NCBI RefSeq assembly: GCF_003316765.1
Contig: NZ_NIJF01000045.1
Span: 1 to 64,000, forward strand
DNA from: Bacillus sp. P14.5
Lineage (GTDB): Bacteria > Bacillota > Bacilli > Bacillales > Bacillaceae_B
DNA: 64,000 nucleotides
Direction of reading: 5' to 3'
Below are positions 16,601-24,007 of the stretch, one piece after another (the stretch's first letter is position 1; every line of letters begins with the position of its first letter). The translations under genes and the position numbers were made by a program. Below the pieces are notes generated by a model. That model had not been told where the DNA came from. It did not search any database and saw only the letters and a list, made by a program, of their open reading frames with translations.

Positions 16601-16954
16601 ATGAACAAAATTGATATTTTCGATCCTGCTTTATGTTGTCCGACTGGTGTTTGCGGCCCGAGTGTTGACCCGGAATTAACAAGGATGGCTTCAGCTGTAT
16701 TTCTTTTAGAGAAAAAAGGCTTTGAAATTAAACGTTTCAACCTTGCCAGTGATCCTTCTGCTTTTGTGGAACACAAGGAAATTAATAAATTGCTTCATGA
16801 AAAAGGCCCGGACTCTCTTCCGGCCATCCTCGTTAACGGCGAATTAGTGAAGGTCGGAGAATACCCTTCCAACAGTGAACTTGCCCAATGGTGCGGAATC
16901 AAACCGGAGGAACTAACAGAAAAGAAACCTAAGCTCAAACTTGATTTGAATTAG
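16601..16954 (+). CDS. arsD: Arsenic metallochaperone ArsD
   Basis: A 117-residue ArsD. The three conserved cysteines are present at the N-terminus in LCCPTGVCG (Cys12, Cys13, Cys18); these bind arsenite and pass it to ArsA. The rest is the thioredoxin-like fold with LPAILVNGE. ArsD can also act as a weak repressor. ATG at 16601 follows AAAGGAG. It lies between a palindromic operator and arsA, which starts 15 bp after its stop. Confidence 0.95.
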   Translation: MNKIDIFDPALCCPTGVCGPSVDPELTRMASAVFLLEKKGFEIKRFNLASDPSAFVEHKEINKLLHEKGPDSLPAILVNGELVKVGEYPSNSELAQWCGIKPEELTEKKPKLKLDLN

Positions 16955-16969
16955 AAAGGATGAACGCTC

Positions 16970-18742
16970 TTGTTTCAACCATTCGATACCAGGACAATTG
17001 CCAACACAAAATTTTTATTCTTCACAGGTAAAGGCGGGGTGGGGAAAACTTCCACCGCCTGTGCTTCCGCATTAAGATTGGCAGATGAAGGAAAGCCGGT
17101 CCTGCTAGTGAGCACCGATCCCGCTTCGAATCTTCAGGATGTGCTCGAAGTGGAACTGACCAACACACCGATGCCGATACCAGGGGTGGCTAACCTGTCC
17201 GCCTGTAATCTGGATCCTGAAGAAGCTGCCCGTGCTTATCGTGAGAAAGTAATCGGACCGTATCGCGGGAAATTGCCGGATTCTGTTGTTTCAACAATGG
17301 AAGAACAGATGTCAGGTGCGTGTACCGTCGAGATCGCTGCCTTTGATGAATTCACCAACTTGTTAAGTGATAAATCCCTTGTCGAGTCTTACGAGCATAT
17401 TATTTTTGATACAGCTCCTACAGGACATACATTGAGGCTTCTTCAGCTTCCAACAGCATGGAGCGGTTTTCTTGAGGAAAGTACACATGGAGCTTCATGC
17501 TTGGGTCCTTTATCAGGATTATCAGAAAAGAAACAGGCCTACTCCACAACGATGAAGGCACTTGCAGATCCATCGCAAACGACTCTTTACCTTGTGGCAA
17601 GACCGGATGAATCATCCCTGCTGGAAGCCAGCCGTGCGTCACGTGAGTTAAAAGAGATCGGGATCATCAACCAGAAGCTTGTCATGAATGGACTGCTGCA
17701 ATCACATATTCCAGAAGATAAAGCTTCCTCTTCCTTGCATGCCAGACAGCAAAGAGCTCTGAAGGGTATTCCTGAAGATTTAAGTCAGCTTGACACTTAT
17801 TCGCTGCCATTCGTTTCCTATTCACTGACTGGTCTTGACAGCCTGCGAAACTTATTCAAAGGAATGATCATCGATGAAGCAGAAACTGAAAACCAACTGC
17901 AGACTCTAAGCCTTCCGGGGCTCGGGGCTATAATTGAAGATTTTTCAAACTCCAATACCAGGGTCATTTTTACAATGGGAAAAGGAGGCGTAGGAAAAAC
18001 CACAATGGCTTCCGCATTAGCCATCGGGTTGATTGGAAAAGGACATAAAGTTCATTTGACGACAACAGATCCTGCGGCACATCTTGAATATATGTTTAAG
18101 GGGAGGCAGGCGAAGGAGAACCTGACAATCAGCCGAATCGACCCTAAAGCAGAGGTGGAAGCCTATAAGACAGAAGTACTGTCCAATGTAAGCAGTGACC
18201 TGGATGAAGAGGCAATGGCGTATATTAAAGAGGATTTAAATTCTCCATGTACAGAAGAAATTGCCGTATTCCGCGCCTTTGCAGAAGTGGTCGCGAAATC
18301 AGAAGAAGAAATTGTTGTCATCGACACAGCGCCTTCAGGCCACACATTGCTTTTACTGGATGCTGCGCAGTCTTATCATAAAGAATTGGCCCGTTCCACT
18401 GGCGAAATTCCCGAAAGTGTAAAAACACTGCTGCCGCGGCTTCGCAACCCGAAAGAAACGGGTGTCGTGATTGTTACGCTGGCAGAGGCAACACCTGTGC
18501 TTGAAGCCGGCCGGCTGCAAAGTGACTTAAAGCGTGCAAACATCGTGCCAAGATGGTGGCTGATCAACCAAAGCCTTCACGCTACTGAAACAACAGATCC
18601 AGTACTGAAAGGCAGAGCAAAAGCTGAAGCTGGGTGGATCAAGAAAGTATCCTCTGAGTACAGTGAACAGTGCGCCATTGTCCCGTTTATGGATGAGGAC
18701 GATTCAGGCCATGAAGAAGTATCGAAATATATCAATCGGTAA
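16970..18742 (+). CDS. arsA: Arsenite-activated ATPase ArsA
   Basis: A 590-residue cytoplasmic ATPase made of two homologous halves. Each half carries a P-loop GKGGVGKT (residues 20-27 and about 336-343) and the signature DTAPTGHTLRLL or DTAPSGHTLLLL. Cysteines in SGACTVEIAAFDEF and SPCTEEIAVFRAF supply arsenite-binding ligands. ArsA receives arsenite from ArsD and energises export through ArsB. TTG at 16970 follows GAAAGGA. The length is normal for a full ArsA. Confidence 0.96.
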   Translation: MFQPFDTRTIANTKFLFFTGKGGVGKTSTACASALRLADEGKPVLLVSTDPASNLQDVLEVELTNTPMPIPGVANLSACNLDPEEAARAYREKVIGPYRGKLPDSVVSTMEEQMSGACTVEIAAFDEFTNLLSDKSLVESYEHIIFDTAPTGHTLRLLQLPTAWSGFLEESTHGASCLGPLSGLSEKKQAYSTTMKALADPSQTTLYLVARPDESSLLEASRASRELKEIGIINQKLVMNGLLQSHIPEDKASSSLHARQQRALKGIPEDLSQLDTYSLPFVSYSLTGLDSLRNLFKGMIIDEAETENQLQTLSLPGLGAIIEDFSNSNTRVIFTMGKGGVGKTTMASALAIGLIGKGHKVHLTTTDPAAHLEYMFKGRQAKENLTISRIDPKAEVEAYKTEVLSNVSSDLDEEAMAYIKEDLNSPCTEEIAVFRAFAEVVAKSEEEIVVIDTAPSGHTLLLLDAAQSYHKELARSTGEIPESVKTLLPRLRNPKETGVVIVTLAEATPVLEAGRLQSDLKRANIVPRWWLINQSLHATETTDPVLKGRAKAEAGWIKKVSSEYSEQCAIVPFMDEDDSGHEEVSKYINR

Positions 18743-18759
18743 AATGGGGGAATTAAGAT

Positions 18760-19707
18760 ATGGAAAAAGTAGTGATTTTAGGAACAGGGCCTGCGGGTCT
18801 GACGTCAGCGATTTATTTGGCAAGAGCGAATATGGAACCTCTTATTATTGAAGGAGATCAGCCGGGAGGCCAGTTGACATTAACAACAGAAGTGGAGAAT
18901 TTCCCTGGATTTGTTGATGGTATCATGGGCCCGGAATTAATGGACAATATGAGGAAGCAGGCAGAAAGATTTGGTGCCCGATTTAAAAGGGGCTGGGTAA
19001 CAGATGTTGATTTATCGCAGCGTCCTTTTACCTTGAAAGTCAGCGGTTTGGGTGAAATTCAGACGGAATCACTTATTTTGTCCACGGGGGCTTCAGCCAA
19101 AATGCTGGGTATTCCCGGAGAATCTGAAAACATCGGCCGCGGAGTCAGTACTTGTGCAACCTGTGATGGTTTCTTCTACCGCGGAAAAAAAGTCGTCATT
19201 ATCGGAGGCGGAGATTCGGCCATGGAAGAGGCAAGCTTCTTAACGAAATTTGCATCAGAAGTGATAATCGTTAACCGCCGCGAAGAACTGAGGGCATCAA
19301 AAATCATGCAGGACCGTGCAAGAGAAAACGAAAAGATTTCCTGGTCCCTGAATAGGACACCCCTTGAAGTCATCTCAGATGGAATGAAGGTTACAGGCTT
19401 GAAGGTCAAAAACAATGAAACAGGTACTGAAGAACTAATCGAGACAGACGGAATCTTTGTCGCAATCGGCCATTCACCGAATACTTCTTTCTTGAAAGGC
19501 CAGATTGATACAGATTCAAATGGCTATATCGATGTAGTTCCAGGCACGACTGAAACAAATATTCCCGGCGTCTTTGCCTGCGGTGATGTTCAGGACAGCA
19601 AATACCGCCAAGCGATTACAGCAGCGGGAACAGGCTGTATGGCCGCACTTGATACGGAAAGATACCTGGAAGGAAACAGAGTGCAGGACTGGAGTAAATC
19701 TTTATAA
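18760..19707 (+). CDS. trxB: Thioredoxin reductase (ars operon copy)
   Basis: A 315-residue FAD/NADPH disulfide reductase. It has the FAD motif GTGPAGLTSAIYLA, the redox pair in CATCDG (about residues 132-135), the NADPH motif IIGGGDSAMEEA, and the C-terminal FACGDVQD. It reduces thioredoxin, which recycles ArsC after each arsenate reduction. The gap to arsA is 17 bp and the strand is the same, so it belongs to the arsDA transcript. It is probably an extra copy beside a housekeeping trxB elsewhere; arsD-arsA-trxB sets are known in Firmicutes. Confidence 0.93.
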   Translation: MEKVVILGTGPAGLTSAIYLARANMEPLIIEGDQPGGQLTLTTEVENFPGFVDGIMGPELMDNMRKQAERFGARFKRGWVTDVDLSQRPFTLKVSGLGEIQTESLILSTGASAKMLGIPGESENIGRGVSTCATCDGFFYRGKKVVIIGGGDSAMEEASFLTKFASEVIIVNRREELRASKIMQDRARENEKISWSLNRTPLEVISDGMKVTGLKVKNNETGTEELIETDGIFVAIGHSPNTSFLKGQIDTDSNGYIDVVPGTTETNIPGVFACGDVQDSKYRQAITAAGTGCMAALDTERYLEGNRVQDWSKSL

Positions 19708-19715
19708 AAGGCTGG

Positions 19716-19830
19716 TTGCTAAAACCTTATTGCTTTTTCAACAAAAAGTATTAACACTTCTAGCCTGAACTATCTTGGTAAATAATCAAGAAAAGAGCTG
19801 CTCATCCTCAAGGGTACGAAACGCAGCTAT
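19716..19830 (+). repeat. Dispersed intergenic element, family F, short copy
   Basis: AACTATCTTGG followed by CAAGAAAAGAGCTGCTCA matches the core of the longer copies at 23593-23780 and 46009-46150. It fills the gap between the ars cluster and the phosphatase gene. Confidence 0.55.
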
Positions 19831-19866
19831 CCATATTAAACACTCTTTTAAAAAGGCGGAGGAAAT

Positions 19867-20289
19867 ATGACAACTCAACACTATCATGAACTAATCAAAG
19901 ATCGCATATATATCGGCGGTGCTGATGGAGCCAAAGAAATCCTGGAAAAGGGCAAGGCAGATGTCATCTTTGATTTACGTGCCGAAGCACCTGAAGTTGA
20001 ATATGATAGAACACACAGCCCTATCGTGGATGATGCTGAACATCAGGATGAATCCATCAGAAAATCTATAGACATGGTCGTTGATGCCTATGAACAGGGA
20101 CAAAAAGTTTACTTTCATTGCGCTGGGGGCAGCAACAGAACCGGTACAGTCGCCATTGGTACACTACTTTCATTAGGGAAAGCAAACTCGATTGAAGAAG
20201 CAGAGGATATGGCAAAGGCTGCCCGGCCAAAGATTAACGTAAAACCTGAAATGAAAGAGTCTTTGGGTCGCATTTTCCCGAATAAATAA
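19867..20289 (+). CDS. Dual-specificity-type phosphatase
   Basis: A 140-residue protein of the cysteine phosphatase superfamily. The active-site loop HCAGGSNRTG (Cys85, Arg91) fits HCxxGxxR(S/T), and an Asp-containing loop around residues 55-62 may supply the general acid. The substrate could be a phosphoprotein, a nucleotide or an arsenylated compound; it cannot be deduced. ATG at 19867 follows GGCGGAGGAA. It stands between the ars cluster and the HesB-like gene, about 55 bp before the latter, and the three may be functionally linked. Confidence 0.85.
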   Translation: MTTQHYHELIKDRIYIGGADGAKEILEKGKADVIFDLRAEAPEVEYDRTHSPIVDDAEHQDESIRKSIDMVVDAYEQGQKVYFHCAGGSNRTGTVAIGTLLSLGKANSIEEAEDMAKAARPKINVKPEMKESLGRIFPNK

Positions 20290-20344
20290 GGTATCATGGT
20301 AATTGGCGTGAAAAATTCATAAAGTAGTAAGGAGTGCAAATATA

Positions 20345-20623
20345 GTGAACATTACAGATGGAGCTCGTGATTTCTTACAGGAAATGTTAAAAGAACACGA
20401 TGCTGAAAACATTCGTTTTTATTTTGCAGGCTTTGGCTGAGGACAGCCACAAGTTGGGCTGGCTCTGGATGAGCCGGAAGAAAATGATGAAGTATCAACG
20501 ATTAATTCAATCAAGGTAGCGATAGACCCGAGAATAGAATCGGCTGCGCAAAACCTGATCCTGGATTTCAATCAGGATAGCAACGGCCTGGAACTCAAAG
20601 GGAACGAAAGTGACTGTTGTTAA
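20345..20623 (+). CDS. HesB/IscA-like protein with in-frame TGA, probable selenoprotein
   Basis: The 92-codon frame is interrupted only by TGA at codon 32 (20438-20440), in the context AGFG-TGA-GQPQVGLALDEPEEND. The reading continues through AIDPRIESAA and the C-terminal DCC to TAA at 20621. In HesB-like proteins the TGA position is a conserved Cys, and HesB-like selenoproteins with Sec at this place are known. A stem-loop 18 bases after the TGA fits a bacterial SECIS. GTG at 20345 has AAGGAG upstream. The alternative is a nonsense mutation. Its role may be iron-sulfur or thiol redox chemistry. Confidence 0.75.
20459..20477 (+). promoter_or_regulatory. Candidate bacterial SECIS element
   Basis: CTGGCTC (20459-20465) and GAGCCGG (20471-20477) pair over 7 bp, with one G-U pair, around the 5-base loop TGGAT, which contains a G pair. 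The loop begins 25 bases after the TGA at 20438-20440, inside the usual window of about 16-37. The hairpin is inside the coding sequence, as in bacterial selenoprotein mRNAs. Confidence 0.5.
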
Positions 20624-20708
20624 TCTGTAATATAAGAATGGGAAAACCTCTGTGAGGCTTGAAAACAGTTTTACTTTAGAGGAGCGCATTAAATTCAAAT
20701 AAGATAAC

Positions 20709-20747
20709 GCACTGTGAATTCACTTTAAAATTCACAGTGCTTTTTTT
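20709..20747 (+). terminator. Rho-independent terminator
   Basis: GCACTGTGAATT and AATTCACAGTGC form a 12-bp stem, followed by seven T, about 85 bp after the HesB-like gene. Confidence 0.93.
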
Positions 20748-20844
20748 ATTGTGGATATTTATTATTAACTTTTTCTTACCCTGCAATTGAGCAGACGCCT
20801 ATGTTAGAAGAGATTTCAATACAACATTTCACCCATGTTGGATC

Positions 20845-21036
20845 AATAAGGGGAAATTTTCCCGTTATGATGAAAAACAGGCGCCGTTTTGAAGTGAATA
20901 AGGGTAAATTTTCCCCTTAAGCAAAGAAAAATGACTCTTTTGACCTGATTTTTAGCAAATAGAGGGAATATTTCCCTCTATTAAAGGCATTTTAGGAGCT
21001 GTTTTACTAAATAAGGGGAAATTTTCCCCTTATTAT
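20845..21036 (+). repeat. Array B, four palindromic units about 52 bp apart
   Basis: Palindromes of the type AATAAGGGGAAATTTTCCCC with TTATT start near 20845, 20897, 20958 and 21010, giving steps of 52, 61 and 52 bp. The third unit reads AATAGAGGGAATATTTCCCT with CTATT, so both arms differ from the other units in a matched way. The spacers between palindromes are unrelated. No gene is seen here. Confidence 0.85.
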
Positions 21037-21120
21037 TAAGCGTCTAAAAAATCTGTCTTACTTACGGACTTTGATAAACTAGGCTTAAAGATCTAAGAAT
21101 AATACCGTATTTTATAGCAA

Positions 21121-21152
21121 AAAACCCAGATTCAAAAGGATCTGGGTTTTTT
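21121..21152. terminator. Bidirectional terminator
   Basis: AAAACCCAGATTC and GGATCTGGGTTTT pair closely; runs of A before and T after let it work in both directions. It ends the minus-strand GNAT gene. Confidence 0.8.
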
Positions 21153-21189
21153 GATTTTTTAGGATCTTCTTATTACATTAAAGCCTTCG

Positions 21190-21669
21190 TTAGTTTAATA
21201 TCTTTATCAATTCAATCTCATCTCTTATTGGGATACCTTCATTGCCAATCAAGGGTATCTCTGGTTTTAACTCTCTTGCTTTATCAACTGCATTATTTAT
21301 AATGTGAGAAAGAATAAAACCTCTTTTTTGATAAAACTTTAATGCTGATAAATTATCGTTTGTTGTTATAAGTTTAACGAGTCTACATCTTTTTTTAATA
21401 GCAAGATTTTCTACTTCTTGAACTAACGATGTGCCTATTCCTTTACCTTCTTCAATACTATCCAAAGATATAATTTCCAATTCTTTATCTTTGATTATAT
21501 AAGTAATTAAGCCAATGATTGCTCCTTTCACATTTACAATTGCAAAACCCTCTAATATACTACAATCATAAACGCCACTTGAAATAACCATTTCTGGACT
21601 TCCCCAATGTAATTTGAAAAATTCAATTATTTTGTTTTTCGGTATATCCTCAACTGAGTAGATTTTCAT
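21190..21669 (-). CDS. GNAT-family N-acetyltransferase
   Basis: A 159-residue acetyltransferase. The acetyl-CoA-binding loop EEGKGIGTSLVQEVENLA (Q/RxxGxG/A type) and the following beta strand and helix LVKLITTNDNLSALKFYQKRGF are diagnostic. The acceptor substrate is unknown. I start at ATG 21669, behind GGGGTGG, rather than at the upstream in-frame ATG. Codon use is more AT-rich than in the neighbouring ars genes, which hints at a different origin. The 410 bp upstream (21670-22079) hold a 30-bp palindrome and an ECF-type promoter for the opposite gene. Confidence 0.88.
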   Translation of the reverse strand: MKIYSVEDIPKNKIIEFFKLHWGSPEMVISSGVYDCSILEGFAIVNVKGAIIGLITYIIKDKELEIISLDSIEEGKGIGTSLVQEVENLAIKKRCRLVKLITTNDNLSALKFYQKRGFILSHIINNAVDKARELKPEIPLIGNEGIPIRDEIELIKILN

Positions 21670-21901
21670 TATATGCCACCCCATTGTAGTAAGATCATAT
21701 TCCAGCAAGCTGCCCGTTTATAGAAATATCCATTATTCACAATTGTATCACACAATACTAGATGCTCATCTTCGCAAGAACAGGTTGCTAATTGACAAGT
21801 CATTTATCACCCTAATTAACATCTCATTTATTATCTGTTCAATATTCGAAGTGCTAATAAACCCCAAATTCGAATGCAAACATTGTTATAACAACAAATA
21901 A

Positions 21902-21931
21902 AGCAGGCTAATTCATATGAATTAGCCTGCT
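21902..21931. terminator. Long perfect palindrome, possible bidirectional terminator
   Basis: AGCAGGCTAATTCAT and its exact complement form a perfect 15-bp-arm palindrome. It lacks a strong T run, but A- and T-rich bases flank it. An operator is the alternative reading. Confidence 0.45.
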
Positions 21932-22020
21932 ATTTATAATGCTATTGGTAATTTTTTCTACCAAAACGGCACCCCTTAGTGACCTTCACAGGGGCTTTTC
22001 TTTAGTCAATAGTTCCTGAT

Positions 22021-22049
22021 TGAAACCATTTCGAGGCCAGCCTCGTATA
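22021..22049 (+). promoter_or_regulatory. ECF sigma-type promoter
   Basis: TGAAAC at 22021-22026, a 17-bp spacer and CGTATA at 22044-22049, only 31 bp before the ATG at 22080. The CGTA -10 is the SigW-like form. Confidence 0.65.
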
Positions 22050-22079
22050 TAACATATAGAAGAAGACGGAGGGCTGCCA

Positions 22080-22271
22080 ATGTATGAATACAAGTATGTT
22101 GAAACGACACTTGGAGGATTTTTCACTTCTCCTCAACACAGAGAGGTAATCGATGAGTACGCTTCACAAGGATGGAGGCTGGTTCAGGTTCTGCCGCTAA
22201 AATATAATGGACATGGAAAACCGACAGATTATGAAATTATATTCGAACGTAAGATTTCGGTAGACGATTGA
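22080..22271 (+). CDS. DUF4177 family protein
   Basis: A 63-residue cytoplasmic protein of the DUF4177 family: YEYKYVE at the N-terminus, EVIDEYASQGWRLVQVLP in the centre and YEIIFER at the end. The fold is small alpha/beta and the function is unknown. ATG at 22080 follows CGGAGGG. The ECF-type promoter just upstream suggests it is part of an envelope-stress response. Confidence 0.88.
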   Translation: MYEYKYVETTLGGFFTSPQHREVIDEYASQGWRLVQVLPLKYNGHGKPTDYEIIFERKISVDD

Positions 22272-22351
22272 TTCACTGAGCCTTCTAGACTGGGAATAAT
22301 TAAGGTATGACGCAGATTATATTTTATTTTAAGTTCTAGGGAGAGGTATAA

Positions 22352-22716
22352 ATGTTTAAAAGTAAACGTTACTGGATGCTACTGCTGCCGTTTTTAATTG
22401 TGGGAGTATTGCTTATCCTGTTTTTGCCTCAAGAAGTCAAGCCATTGGTACAACTTCTGGGTATACCATTTTGGATTCTCTATTTTGTTATGGCTATTCT
22501 GTTCTGGAAGTTCTCGGATACACATGGGCAGTGTTTGAGTCTGCTGGTCCTTTCCCTGATACACTGCAGGAAACATGGGGACGTATCTATTCAGAATGGT
22601 TTCCTGCCTCAAGCTATCAACAAGTAGAAGGGCCGGAGATTTTGTCAATAAAAAGCAAGGATTTATCTTCGTCCGAAGTCAAAAGTGAAATATGGATCCC
22701 TGTTTTGAAAATATGA
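22352..22716 (+). pseudogene. Chimeric remnant: membrane protein N-terminus joined to a GyrI-like C-terminus
   Basis: From ATG 22352 the frame encodes a two-TM membrane segment up to about 22505 ([19 protein letters not shown]). From about 22500 another frame encodes the C-terminal part of a GyrI-like/AraC effector-binding domain ([44 protein letters not shown]), ending at TGA 22714. The two belong to unrelated families, so a deletion probably fused them. Neither gene is complete. A terminator follows directly. Confidence 0.65.
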
Positions 22717-22738
22717 TAGGGAAGAGCTAGTTAAACAA

Positions 22739-22771
22739 TGGACTGTAATTCTGTGATTGCAGTCCATTTTT
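22739..22771 (+). terminator. Rho-independent terminator
   Basis: TGGACTGTAAT and ATTGCAGTCCA form an 11-bp stem with one G-T pair, followed by a T run. Confidence 0.88.
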
Positions 22772-22946
22772 CATTTCATGACCTATACCTATCAGGAAAT
22801 TCTGTAGATATATTTATGGGTAATTATGTTAAAATAAAGTAGTCGTTTCATAGTAATATTTTGGAATTATTGAAGTGCAAATTTGGAAAGTGGGTTATTA
22901 ATCTATCTTTTAGAAGAAGTTATTGAAGATGCAGGGGGCTGGGGAA

Positions 22947-23306
22947 GTGAAGGGAAAATATTTGTTTGATTTCATATTGGCGGTTACGTTAAATGGTTTT
23001 TCTTATTATGTTGGAAGTATGATCATAAGCAGCGGCATTCCATTTTGGCAGGCATTCATAATAGGCTTTACGGTTGTTTCTTTAGGTGCTTTAACAGAAT
23101 TTCTGGGCAGTCCGATGTGGTTGATTGTGCTGGTTCCTTTTCCTGCAGGGATGCTTCTCCTTTACTTATTTTTGGGGGAGGCTATCCCTTTATGGTTTCT
23201 TACTTATATCACCACACTCACTATTTATGTCATCATTCATATTCCCATGAGTTATTTCTTCCGCTTTCATTCCTTGATTCCTTCATGGAGATTGTCTAAT
23301 CATTGA
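22947..23306 (+). CDS. Membrane protein, four TM segments
   Basis: A 119-residue hydrophobic protein with about four TM segments (residues 5-25, 32-52, 57-80 and 82-103) and a short basic C-terminus. I place the start at GTG 22947, after GGGGGCTGGGG; a TTG at 22923 is possible. No family is recognised. The next gene (23353) follows 46 bp later on the same strand, so they may be co-transcribed. Confidence 0.6.
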   Translation: MKGKYLFDFILAVTLNGFSYYVGSMIISSGIPFWQAFIIGFTVVSLGALTEFLGSPMWLIVLVPFPAGMLLLYLFLGEAIPLWFLTYITTLTIYVIIHIPMSYFFRFHSLIPSWRLSNH

Positions 23307-23352
23307 CTGATTAAAGGTTTTTCATTGTCATGAAAAAAGGAGGTTTATTTTA

Positions 23353-23538
23353 ATGGATAACAAAACAAAAGGGTTAGTGCTTGTGTTATGCGGCTTGGTC
23401 TTTCTGCTGCTTGGAGTTACGATGCCATTGGCAGCTGTCTTAAAGGGTATTTTGCTTGGTTCCAGTTTGATTCTGAATGTGTCAGGTGCTGTTATTTTAA
23501 TGAATTATATCAAAACTACTAAGGAGAGCAGCCAATAG
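23353..23538 (+). CDS. Small membrane protein, two TM segments
   Basis: A 61-residue protein with two TM helices separated by a short loop (about residues 7-29 and 33-51) and a polar tail ending in KESSQ. ATG at 23353 has a strong AAAGGAGG site. A terminator follows at 23562, which supports expression as the last gene of the pair with 22947. Function unknown. Confidence 0.68.
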   Translation: MDNKTKGLVLVLCGLVFLLLGVTMPLAAVLKGILLGSSLILNVSGAVILMNYIKTTKESSQ

Positions 23539-23561
23539 TAGAACTGAATAGTTACAGTGCA

Positions 23562-23593
23562 AACAGCAATCATCTTTCGATTGCTGTTTTTTT
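23562..23593 (+). terminator. Rho-independent terminator
   Basis: AACAGCAATC and GATTGCTGTT form a 10-bp stem with a 7-base loop, followed by a T run. Confidence 0.9.
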
Positions 23594-23780
23594 AGGCTCT
23601 TTTCGTAAACTTTGTTGCTTTTAAAATATTGTTGTAAGATAAACCACTTAACTATCTTGGGGAAGCAAGAAAGAAAAGAGCTACTCACTCCAATTAGAGA
23701 GAAAACATCAGTATCCGGGGAAAAATCCGGCTCTTGGGATTTTTCCGAAAGCAGTAATTTATGCGAAAACAGCCTTTTTT
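23593..23780 (+). repeat. Dispersed intergenic element, family F, long copy
   Basis: It begins AGGCTCTTTTCGTAAAC and contains GAAGCAAGAAAGAAAAGAGC, CTCACTCC, TTAGAGAGA, two complementary blocks around TCCGG and TTTTTCCGAAAG, then ATGCGAAAACA. The same order occurs at 46009-46150 in front of the ITPase-like gene. The open frame across it is not coding. Confidence 0.75.
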
Positions 23781-23828
23781 ATTCAGCACGGTTATTTATG
23801 AACGTGTTTTGTAAGTGCATGAAAGAAA

Positions 23829-23857
23829 TGAAACATTTGAACTCTATTAATCGTCTA
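23829..23857 (+). promoter_or_regulatory. ECF sigma-type promoter
   Basis: TGAAAC at 23829-23834, a 17-bp spacer and CGTCTA at 23852-23857. The nearest downstream gene is the acetyltransferase at 24008, about 150 bp away, so the assignment to it is tentative. Confidence 0.5.
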
Positions 23858-24007
23858 ATCAAAACAAGAACATAGACTTGGTAAGGGAAGTGAAAACAGT
23901 ATGAAAACTTATTCAACTTTTTAAAGCACTCTCTGTTCCCTTGTCAGTCATTTCACTAAGAATGGTTGATCAATACCTATATGGTCTTTTAGGGGGAAGT
24001 GACAATT

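Noticed and set aside
23612-23875. An 87-codon frame in front of the acetyltransferase gene
   Set aside because: It lies across repeat family F, lacks a ribosome binding site and has no protein-like features.
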